From Kiritimatiellales bacterium (lineage in GTDB: Bacteria > Verrucomicrobiota > Kiritimatiellia > Kiritimatiellales > Pontiellaceae): DNA of 7,612 nt. Numbering within the stretch: position 1 is the stretch's first letter; each line of letters opens with the position of its first letter. Under the pieces are notes generated by a model. The model saw only the letters and a list, made by a program, of their open reading frames with translations. It was not told the DNA's origin and searched no databases. Made by a program: the position numbers and the translations under genes. The stretch lies in the NCBI GenBank assembly GCA_015486775.1, contig WFRA01000161.1, positions 1 through 7,612 of the forward strand. Direction: 5' to 3'. Shown here piece after piece: positions 1 through 5,763 of the stretch.

Positions 1-348
1 CGACTGCCCCGCACAGAGCCAAACGTCTCCGACGAGGACGTCGGAGAGTGTCAAGTGGCGAGTGTCGAGTGTCGAGCGAAGTGTCATCGAGCGAGACTTT
101 GATGAAGCGGGCATGGGATCGAGCTTCACCATCCACTTTCCATCTTTTGCTGCTACCGATGTTTTGACCTGCCCGGCAAAGGCGACCACCACCTTTTCCC
201 CGGGATCGGCGGTTCCATAGACTGGAACCGGGCGGTTGCGCTGGAGCACCATGTGGTCGGTAAAGAGCGGATTGAGCCGCACCTCCGCCCAGCCCGCAGG
301 CGCCAACAAAGCGAGAAGAAAAGCAAGTCCTGCCCTGCCCGTTCTCAT
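1..348 (-). CDS. Sialate O-acetylesterase-like SGNH hydrolase, N-terminal part (runs off left edge)
   Basis: The first 116 codons are present. Residues 1-21 form a signal peptide: Arg-rich start, a Leu/Ala core (AFLLALLA), and likely cleavage after GWA. Then comes an N-terminal beta-domain with LNPLFTDHMVLQRNRPVPVY, typical of sialate O-acetylesterase (SASA) family proteins, followed by LSDVLVGDVWLCAGQS, which leads into the family's GQSN(M) block. The last codon in the window (bases 3-1) is Ser116, the predicted nucleophile, so the catalytic domain lies outside. Members remove O-acetyl groups from sialic acids or, in polysaccharide loci, from other sugars; an export signal suggests action outside the cytoplasm. 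The ATG directly follows the TAG of the BNR_4 gene with no gap, and a GGAG lies 9 bases upstream (358-361), suggesting translational coupling. Residues of about 88-104 are encoded by a heptamer tandem repeat, which is odd for this family. Family call is firm; substrate is unknown. Confidence 0.88.
   Translation of the reverse strand, partial: MRTGRAGLAFLLALLAPAGWAEVRLNPLFTDHMVLQRNRPVPVYGTADPGEKVVVAFAGQVKTSVAAKDGKWMVKLDPMPASSKSRSMTLRSTLDTRHLTLSDVLVGDVWLCAGQS
26..47. repeat. Inverted repeat, 8-bp arms, abutting the heptamer array
   Basis: TCTCCGAC at 26-33 and GTCGGAGA at 40-47 are perfect reverse complements around a 6-base spacer (gaggac). The repeat encodes LSDVLVGD of the esterase, a stretch conserved for protein reasons, so part of the symmetry may be chance codon choice. 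It directly touches the start of the heptamer array at 48. Confidence 0.6.
48..90 (-). repeat. In-frame heptamer tandem array (GTGTCGA on plus strand)
   Basis: On the plus strand four consecutive 7-base units lie at 48-54 (gtgtcaa), 55-61 (gtggcga), 62-68 (gtgtcga) and 69-75 (gtgtcga). A broken further unit, gtgtcatcga, lies at 81-90 after gcgaa. Because 7 is not a multiple of 3, the encoded peptide does not repeat simply. The esterase frame nevertheless stays open and returns to family sequence at LSDVLVGDVW. The array sits in what should be a surface loop before the hydrolase domain. Confidence 0.7.
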
Positions 349-1665
349 CTACAGGGTCTCCAGCTTGTACACCTCGAGCATGACCGGTTCGGGCCACGGC
401 TTGGGCCGGGGCGCATCGCGATGCTTCGGCAGCACCTCCCAGCGCAGCATGTAGCTGGAATCGCCATGCCCCCGCTGGGTACGAACCTGCATTTCCGGGA
501 ACGTGGAGCGGACGGTCTTGATCTCGGCCGGCCATTGCTTCGGCGGAATGGTCTTGATGGGCTTGAGCGTGGCTTCGTCCAGAACAAAGACCTTCTTCCC
601 CTCCGTCTTGTGGGAGAAGCTTTGCAGCAGCTTGCCGTCCTTGAAGGAGACGGCGGAGATCCGGATATCGTTGTTGATGCTCCCCCCACCCTCGAACCAC
701 CAGCGGTAGTCCCAGTCGGAGGTCTGGACAATGTTCCATTTCCCGTTTTCGAGCCGGGCGTTGTAGAGCTGGGTCTTGCCGTTCCGGTCAAACTTGTGGT
801 AGGCGAGCACCACCCGCTTTTGCGAGTCGAAGCCGATCTTCCCGTTGCCGTTGATCATGCCGTTGCGGATGGGAACCGGGTCGACAATCACGCCGGGCGT
901 GTCCAGCCGGATCGGCAGGGCGATGGGGCGGCCGTCGGCGGTTTCCCAGTGGATGAGGTCCTTGCTGCGGGCGTAGGAGAGGTCGTGGTTGGTTTCGCAC
1001 ATGATCGTGTCGCGCCAGACCCAGGTCATGTGGAACCAGCCATCAGGGCCGAGCACGGGGCCGATGCAGTAGGCGTTCATCAGCCCCTGCCCATCCGTAA
1101 GCGGCGTGTCGAGCAGGCGTTTCCAGGTTTTGCTTTCGGTGTCGTAGACATTGTAGATCTGGTTGCCCTTCCCGCTCATGCCGTCGCGGTAGTTGAAGAT
1201 CAGCTCCCCCTTCGGCCCTTTGAAAAACTTCGGGTAGGTGCAGCGGGTCTCCAGCTTGCCGGTCATGCGATCAAGCTCTTTCAGCGAGGTGACGTCGTAG
1301 GGTTTCTCCGACCGGAAATAGACCAGCGGTGCCACATGCATGTTGCCGCTGATGTGGATGTATCCCTCCGAATCGATGGCCATCTCGATATAGTTGTGGC
1401 TGTCCCACTTCAGGAAGCTGGGCAGCTTCTGGAATGTCCAGTCCCTGGAATCGAGCGTGCGCTGCCCGGCCACCATCTGGCGGTCGGCATCGTAGAAGGC
1501 GACAAACTGCCGGTTCCCGACCGTCTCGAGCGCAAAGGCGACCGGCGTGGCCGCCCAGACCGGTTGAACCGGCACCTTTTCCAGGATCTTGTAGTCCGCC
1601 TCGCGGGCGGCGCATCCGGTCTGGATAAAACCGACAAGCAAGACCAGCATTAGAGGTTTTTTCAT
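349..1665 (-). CDS. BNR_4-type beta-propeller protein, predicted lipoprotein or secreted, possible polysaccharide lyase
   Basis: 438 residues. Residues 1-18 are a short signal (MKKPLMLVLLVGFIQTGC) ending in a lipobox-like TGC; Gln15 at -3 is not the usual hydrophobic residue, so lipidation at Cys18 is likely but not certain. The body matches the BNR_4 propeller pattern: KWDSHNYIEMAID then EGYIHISGNMH (residues about 87-110), a CTYPKFF...NYRDGMSGKGNQIYNVY blade (142-174), then GWFHMTWVWRD and ETNHDLSYARS (209-233). This family includes ulvan lyases of PL24/PL25 and other propeller proteins. His90 and His110 are 20 apart, like the paired catalytic histidines I recall for PL25; Tyr159, Arg160, His212, His227 and Tyr231 are further polar candidates. 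Lyase activity is therefore possible, but a non-catalytic or hydrolase role cannot be excluded. The start has AAGGA 8 bases upstream (1674-1678). It lies 26 bases after the second dehydrogenase gene. Confidence 0.85.
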   Translation of the reverse strand: MKKPLMLVLLVGFIQTGCAAREADYKILEKVPVQPVWAATPVAFALETVGNRQFVAFYDADRQMVAGQRTLDSRDWTFQKLPSFLKWDSHNYIEMAIDSEGYIHISGNMHVAPLVYFRSEKPYDVTSLKELDRMTGKLETRCTYPKFFKGPKGELIFNYRDGMSGKGNQIYNVYDTESKTWKRLLDTPLTDGQGLMNAYCIGPVLGPDGWFHMTWVWRDTIMCETNHDLSYARSKDLIHWETADGRPIALPIRLDTPGVIVDPVPIRNGMINGNGKIGFDSQKRVVLAYHKFDRNGKTQLYNARLENGKWNIVQTSDWDYRWWFEGGGSINNDIRISAVSFKDGKLLQSFSHKTEGKKVFVLDEATLKPIKTIPPKQWPAEIKTVRSTFPEMQVRTQRGHGDSSYMLRWEVLPKHRDAPRPKPWPEPVMLEVYKLETL

Positions 1666-1691
1666 TTAACTATTCCTTTTCCTGTTACGGA

Positions 1692-2951
1692 TCAAACTGC
1701 GGCGACCTGCCCGTCCAATTCCCGATCCATCAGCACGGGGTTGACCGACGGGAAACAGCCATACCCGAAAAGATCGACCGGCGCACCCGGCATGGCCCAG
1801 TCCACGCCCAGCTCCGAGAAGAGGCTTTGCTCTTGAAAGGCTTTTTGGCTCAGTTCCTTAATCCCGTCGATCACCCGCATGGTTCCGTGCTCCGTCTCTT
1901 TTCTGTCAAAAGCGATAGCCGCAGGCTGCCCGGCGGATTCAAACGCCCCATTCCACGCCAACATGTAGGGGCGGCACTCCTCGACAGTGATCATCGGGCG
2001 CTCGTTGCGCAACAATGCGCGGCAAACCGATTTAATCATCAGGTTGCGGTCGGTTTTGTCGTTGGGTTCCGGACTCCCCAGCACCTCTTCCCGGCCATCG
2101 CGGTAGTGGATTTCCGCATGTCGATGGTCGTGGAGGCGGATGGTGCCCTGGTCGGTCTCCATTTCGCAAAGGATGGGCGGCATCTCGTCAGCGCAGAGGC
2201 TCGCGCAGAAGAAAACGGGCACATCTTTTTCGGTTTCAAGGCGCACGACACTGGTATCTTCGCTTTCGATATCGTTTGCGTGGTACAACTCCGCCTGCAC
2301 GCGGACGGGATTGGCCATGCCAGCTTCGGACGTAGCCAGATAAAGCGCCTCGGCCATCAGATGGGCCAGCGGATTTCCGATGGTTCCATCGAGCACCCAC
2401 TTGCCATCGATCTGGAGGCGTCCGCTCCAGAAGCTACGGGAAAAATAGGATTCCGGCCGCTGCCAGAGGGCGTGTCCCTTCACGTAGCGAATTGCACCGA
2501 ATTCACCGCGACCCAACCGTTGTTTGAGCTGCTGCGTCGCATCGCTGTAGAGATGCTGGAAGTTGACGGCGATGAACCTTCCGCTTTCGCGCTGGAGTTC
2601 GATCAGCCGGTCGAGATCCTGGATGGTGGAGACGGGCGGCTTTTCGAGCAGGACATGGAATCCGCGCTCAATCGCTTTGCGGGCATATTCGTAGTGGCTG
2701 TCGATGCTGGTCGGGATCAGGATGGCATGGCAGGTTTCCAGCGAAACGTTGTCGAGCAATTCGTCCGCGCTGTTGTAGACGGGGAGGCCCTTTTCCCGGC
2801 AGGCCTGCGCGGAGGGATCGTCCGGATCCGGCGTGGTGACGGCCAGCAGCTCGCAGACCTCCGGCAATTCGGCGAGCCGGTCGATCAGGTATCCGGCGTA
2901 GCCGCCGCAACCGATCATGGCCAGTTTGAGAATGTTGTTGCCCGAATTCAT
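1692..2951 (-). CDS. Gfo/Idh/MocA-family oxidoreductase B (419 aa)
   Basis: NAD(P)-dependent sugar or cyclitol dehydrogenase family, cytoplasmic. The N-terminal Rossmann fold has LAMIGCGGYAG (Gly14, Gly16, Gly17), then HAILIPTSIDSHYEYARKAI and the family's LLEKPPVS motif, with catalytic-type Lys104 in EKP. The C-terminal domain carries the LWQRPESYFSRSFWSGR block and LDGTIGNPLAHLMAEALYLA, where Asp188, Asn193 and His197 sit where the family places its substrate and catalytic residues. A longer form starting at 2978 is open, but I prefer ATG 2951: GAGG lies 6 bases upstream (2958-2961), only one base separates it from the TAG of the preceding dehydrogenase, and the longer form would overlap that gene by 26 bases. 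It is longer than oxidoreductase A, with a C-terminal tail after about residue 360, and the two are clearly not recent duplicates. Substrate is unknown; sugar, sugar acid or inositol are all possible. Confidence 0.9.
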   Translation of the reverse strand: MNSGNNILKLAMIGCGGYAGYLIDRLAELPEVCELLAVTTPDPDDPSAQACREKGLPVYNSADELLDNVSLETCHAILIPTSIDSHYEYARKAIERGFHVLLEKPPVSTIQDLDRLIELQRESGRFIAVNFQHLYSDATQQLKQRLGRGEFGAIRYVKGHALWQRPESYFSRSFWSGRLQIDGKWVLDGTIGNPLAHLMAEALYLATSEAGMANPVRVQAELYHANDIESEDTSVVRLETEKDVPVFFCASLCADEMPPILCEMETDQGTIRLHDHRHAEIHYRDGREEVLGSPEPNDKTDRNLMIKSVCRALLRNERPMITVEECRPYMLAWNGAFESAGQPAAIAFDRKETEHGTMRVIDGIKELSQKAFQEQSLFSELGVDWAMPGAPVDLFGYGCFPSVNPVLMDRELDGQVAAV

Positions 2952-2952
2952 G

Positions 2953-3939
2953 CTAAACCTCGATCCAAGTTTTTTCATCGGCCGCCTGGCGTGCCGCCAG
3001 GGTGGCCTTGGTTAGTTCAAATGCGTCCGTTGCGTTGGTCAGGCTTTCGTGCCCTTCGAGGAATGGAACGAAGAGCGGCTCGGGGGCGTCGAGCGGGATG
3101 GCCTCCGGGGCGGCTCCATTTTTGAGCAGGGTGCAGGACTGCTCGCTCGCCCGCGCTTCGACAATGCCATCGGTTCCGACAATCCTAATCCAGTCGTCGC
3201 CGTGGGTTCCGGCTTCCGAAGGTCGGAAATAATCGACGCTGATGGTTCCCTGCGCACCGCCGTCGAGTTCGGCGATGGCGCAACAGGTGTCCTCGCAATC
3301 CGGACGGGCGGGATGGGCCTGGTTGGCTTGCAGCGCAGCGACCCGGCGGACGCCTAGCCCAGTGGCGAAGCGAATCAAGTCGAAGGCGTGTATTCCAATC
3401 CATGGAAAGGTTCCGCCATATTCGCAGCGCTGGCCGAACCATTCGGGGCGGGCGGTTTCGTCGCCGTATTTGTAGGACTTGCGGGCGTTGGCGAGCACGG
3501 CCTTGCCAATGGCGCCTTCGCGATAGAGTCGTCGGGCGGTCTGAAAAACCGGATAGGCACGCATGGAAAAGATGGCCATCAGCCGCACCCCGTTGGCATT
3601 GACCGCGGCCTCCACTTCGGCGGTTTCCTCCAGCGTGATGCCCAGCGGCTTTTCGGCGATAATATCCAGCCCGGCATTGGCAGCCTGGATGACGGCCTTG
3701 GCGATGTGGCCGGGGCGGGTGCTGACGATGCAGAAGTCGGCGGGAACCTCGCGCAGCAACTCTTCCGCGTTTCCAAACACGGGAACATTTTTGGCCGGGG
3801 GAAGCCCGCAGATCCAATCAAGCTCTTCGCCCTCAAAGGCCGGAGCCACGCCGCAGACCCGTGCGCCGGGATATTTTTCCAAGGTTTGGAAAACCTCGAA
3901 AAAGTGCCCCCACCCGCCGATGCAAAGGATTCGTTTCAT
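2953..3939 (-). CDS. Gfo/Idh/MocA-family oxidoreductase A (328 aa)
   Basis: A second NAD(P)-dependent dehydrogenase of the same superfamily. The N-terminus MKRILCIGGWGHFFEVF has a modified glycine loop (GGWGHF). The segment FCIVSTRPGHIAKAVIQAANAG is followed by IIAEKPLG with Glu96-Lys97-Pro98. The C-terminal domain has GGTFPWIGIHAFDLIRFATG, giving Trp180, His184 and Asp187 in the usual G-x-H-x-x-D arrangement, so the active site looks intact. Length is normal for compact members. The ATG lies 4 bases after the symporter stop, with GGGGA 8 bases upstream (3948-3952), and the stop lies one base before oxidoreductase B. The pairing of two distinct family members suggests sequential oxidation, or an oxidation plus later reduction, of one imported sugar; this is inference. 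A palindromic DNA motif (3875-3893) encodes FQTLEK at residues 17-22. Confidence 0.9.
   Translation of the reverse strand: MKRILCIGGWGHFFEVFQTLEKYPGARVCGVAPAFEGEELDWICGLPPAKNVPVFGNAEELLREVPADFCIVSTRPGHIAKAVIQAANAGLDIIAEKPLGITLEETAEVEAAVNANGVRLMAIFSMRAYPVFQTARRLYREGAIGKAVLANARKSYKYGDETARPEWFGQRCEYGGTFPWIGIHAFDLIRFATGLGVRRVAALQANQAHPARPDCEDTCCAIAELDGGAQGTISVDYFRPSEAGTHGDDWIRIVGTDGIVEARASEQSCTLLKNGAAPEAIPLDAPEPLFVPFLEGHESLTNATDAFELTKATLAARQAADEKTWIEV
3875..3893. repeat. Dispersed palindrome copy 1 (perfect 8-bp arms)
   Basis: TTTTCCAAGGTTTGGAAAA on the plus strand is a perfect inverted repeat of 8 bp around GGT. It lies inside oxidoreductase A and codes for FQTLEK on the minus strand. Confidence 0.7.
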
Positions 3940-3943
3940 GTGG

Positions 3944-5656
3944 CTATTCCCCGGAGGTGGCTTGTTCCGCGCTGCCGGCGCGGTTCATGAACCAGCCGAT
4001 CAGGAAGATCGAGCCGGAGGTGGCGGCGATAATCGCGCGGGATTTCATGGAGTTCGGGAAGAGCACCACCACGAGCAGCCCCAGCCCGACCACCATGGCC
4101 ATCTTGCCGACGAGCATCAGCTGCCCGACATCCTCCGAACCCACGCCTTCGGCCTCCGGATCGACCGGGCGGTTCATGGTTTCGTAGAACTTCGCGATGC
4201 CCTCCTTGGCTTCGTCCGGCGTGAAGCGCCAGAAAAGCTTGGTAAGGAAAAACACGCCCGCGCCGACGGCCAGAATACCGAACACGCGGGTGCCCAGGCT
4301 CCATTTCATGACGACGGCCAGGTAGCTGTACGACGCGGCGGCGAGAACCGAGGCCACCGCCGACCAGCGCGGCGTCTTTTTGACCCAGTACATCAGCACA
4401 AAGGGCACCGCCAGCGGCAGGCCGATCACGGAGGCGAGAATCAGCATCAGGTCAAACAGGGCGAACTGCTCCTGCTTCGCCAGAAAGAGGGCACCGATCG
4501 TGACGCCCACCACGCAGAGCACGTTGGCCACGCGCGATACAATGAAGAGTTCGCGCTCCTTGGCATGCGGGCGGAAGAGCGGCTTGTAGATGTTGAGCGT
4601 GATGATGCCCGCATTCTGGTTGATCGCGGCGTCCATGCTCGAAAGCGTGGCGGCAAAGATCACCATGATCATCAGGCCAGCCAGCCCGTGGGGCAGTAGC
4701 TTCAGACCCATCATGACATAGGCAGCGTCCTGCGGGTGCTTGAGGCCGGGCAGCAGTTCTCCAAGGTTTGGAAAAAAGTGAGAGGCCGCGATCGGCGGAA
4801 TGAACCAGATGATCGGGCCGATCAGGAAAAGGATCGCCGCAAAGTTGGCGGCCTTCTTGGCGTTGCGGCCATCCCGCACCGCCAGGAAGCGGGTGGAGCC
4901 GGTGGCCGAGGTGAAGAGCATAAAAATCTGCGAGAAGTAGGCCGCGATCCAGACCCAGGTATGCTCCTCGCCGTTGAACAGGTTGAATTTCGAGGGATCG
5001 ACATGCTGAGCCATTCCCCCGAACCCGCCGATGCTCGAGAGGGTCAGCGCCGCCACCACCACGCTCAGCGCCATGAGCACCAGCGACTGCAGAAAGGCCG
5101 AGGTCATCACCGCCCACGAGCCGCTGATGGTGGAGTAGATCAAAATCACCACGCCGCTGATAATGATGGTTGCGGACATGGGAACGCCGAAGGCGACGGA
5201 GAGGAAGGTGGCCAGCCCCATCATCCAGATGGCACCGCCAAAGAGCATGTTCGGCACCTGCACCCAGAGGAAAAACTGCTCGCCCAGCCGCCCGAAGCGG
5301 TCGAAGATCACCTGAGCCGAGGTGACCCGCCGAGTCTGCCGGCACTTGTCGGCAATAAAGCGCCCCATGAAAAGGAAGGCCACCACGTTGAAGTAGAAGA
5401 GCAAAACAATGAGGATGCCATATTGGTAGGCAAAGCCCGCCGCGCCGGTAAAGGTCCAGGCACTGAACGACGACATAAAGCAGCTTGCCCCCGCCAGCCA
5501 CCACGGAATCTTGTTACCGCCCACGAAATAGTCTGCCACCCCGCCGCAAAGCTTCTTGAGCACAAAGCCCAGACTCACCAGCATCAGCAGATAGGCACCG
5601 ATCACATAATAATCCGCCGACGCCAGCTGGTACACATATTCCGAAACCTGTTCCAT
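3944..5656 (-). CDS. SSS-family sodium:solute symporter (570 aa)
   Basis: An inner-membrane sodium-coupled importer of the SSS (sodium:solute symporter) family, which carries sugars, sugar acids, amino acids and similar small solutes. The protein is a run of hydrophobic helices. Near the N-terminus it has the family signature DYFVGGNKIPWWLAGASCFMSSFSAWTFTG (positions given as residues about 42-71). In the TM8 region, FAATLSSMDAAINQNAG (334-350) includes Ser339 and Ser340, matching the serine pair of the Na2 sodium site in vSGLT-type proteins. A cytoplasmic-looking stretch (about 477-510, FTPDEAKEGIAKFYETMNRP) separates the last two helices, common in the sugar-type branch. It starts with ATG after AGGGA at 5663-5667, 6 bases upstream, and is the first gene of the presumed operon behind a putative operator. 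The following dehydrogenase starts 4 bases after its stop. Substrate cannot be assigned; operon context suggests a monosaccharide or uronic-acid-type sugar. Confidence 0.93.
   Translation of the reverse strand: MEQVSEYVYQLASADYYVIGAYLLMLVSLGFVLKKLCGGVADYFVGGNKIPWWLAGASCFMSSFSAWTFTGAAGFAYQYGILIVLLFYFNVVAFLFMGRFIADKCRQTRRVTSAQVIFDRFGRLGEQFFLWVQVPNMLFGGAIWMMGLATFLSVAFGVPMSATIIISGVVILIYSTISGSWAVMTSAFLQSLVLMALSVVVAALTLSSIGGFGGMAQHVDPSKFNLFNGEEHTWVWIAAYFSQIFMLFTSATGSTRFLAVRDGRNAKKAANFAAILFLIGPIIWFIPPIAASHFFPNLGELLPGLKHPQDAAYVMMGLKLLPHGLAGLMIMVIFAATLSSMDAAINQNAGIITLNIYKPLFRPHAKERELFIVSRVANVLCVVGVTIGALFLAKQEQFALFDLMLILASVIGLPLAVPFVLMYWVKKTPRWSAVASVLAAASYSYLAVVMKWSLGTRVFGILAVGAGVFFLTKLFWRFTPDEAKEGIAKFYETMNRPVDPEAEGVGSEDVGQLMLVGKMAMVVGLGLLVVVLFPNSMKSRAIIAATSGSIFLIGWFMNRAGSAEQATSGE
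4759..4773. repeat. Dispersed palindrome copy 2 (one mismatch)
   Basis: CTCCAAGGTTTGGAA matches copy 1 at 14 of 15 core positions and lies inside the symporter gene. It is read there in a different frame, giving FPNLGE. Confidence 0.6.
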
Positions 5657-5693
5657 ATCGTTTCCCTTTCAATTCAATGTTTTGTTGTTGCCA

Positions 5694-5708
5694 GTTCCCC
5701 AGTGGAAC
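5694..5708. promoter_or_regulatory. 15-bp palindrome in symporter leader
   Basis: GTTCC at 5694-5698 and GGAAC at 5704-5708 are perfect reverse complements around 5 bases. It lies 38 bases upstream of the symporter start. It could be a small protein-binding site or a short RNA hairpin. No T-run follows it on the minus strand, so it is not a convincing terminator. It has no counterpart in front of the regulator gene. Confidence 0.3.
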
Positions 5709-5721
5709 ACATAACCCAAGG

Positions 5722-5727
5722 CATATA
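5722..5727 (-). promoter_or_regulatory. Weak -10-like element of the symporter operon
   Basis: TATATG on the minus strand lies just downstream of putative operator A. The hexamer 17 bases upstream (TTACTG) is a poor -35, so this promoter is only suggested. If real, the operator would cover its -35 region. Confidence 0.25.
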
Positions 5728-5730
5728 AAG

Positions 5731-5755
5731 CTTCCCTTAATTTCCAGTAATTCCC
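5731..5755. promoter_or_regulatory. Putative operator A, upstream of the symporter operon
   Basis: This 25-bp stretch matches the stretch at 6860-6884 at 19 of 25 positions in the same orientation, with a shared core TTAATTTCCAnTA on the plus strand. On the minus strand it shows three GGAA words 9 to 10 bases apart rather than an inverted repeat. It lies in the leader between the LacI-family gene and the symporter, about 75 bases before the symporter ATG. Binding by the neighbouring regulator is inferred from location and duplication. Confidence 0.5.
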
Positions 5756-5763
5756 GGAAAAGC

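Noticed and set aside
253..1653. Long plus-strand open frame (about 466 codons) opposite the BNR_4 gene
   Set aside because: It is exactly antisense to a gene with clear family motifs and a ribosome site; its translation is low in recognisable structure and reflects GC-rich codon use.
2952..2978. Upstream start for oxidoreductase B at 2978
   Set aside because: It overlaps the preceding gene by 26 bases and has a poorly spaced ribosome site, while ATG 2951 has GAGG at 6 bases and a one-base gap.
1827..3125. Long plus-strand open frame (about 432 codons) opposite the dehydrogenase genes
   Set aside because: It spans the junction of two convincing minus-strand genes and shows no recognisable domain.
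3393..3407. TTCCAATCCATGGAA as a fourth copy of the dispersed palindrome
   Set aside because: It shares the TTCCA-N5-TGGAA outline and 15-bp length, but the inner bases differ and are not complementary, so it may be chance. TTCCAAACACGGGAA at 3771-3785 is weaker still.
5694..5708. Intrinsic terminator between the regulator and the symporter
   Set aside because: The stem is only 5 bp and no T-run follows on the minus strand.
3563..5728. Plus-strand open frames (3563-4699 and 4736-5728) opposite the symporter
   Set aside because: They are His/Arg/Gly-rich shadows of transmembrane helices encoded on the minus strand, without family motifs.
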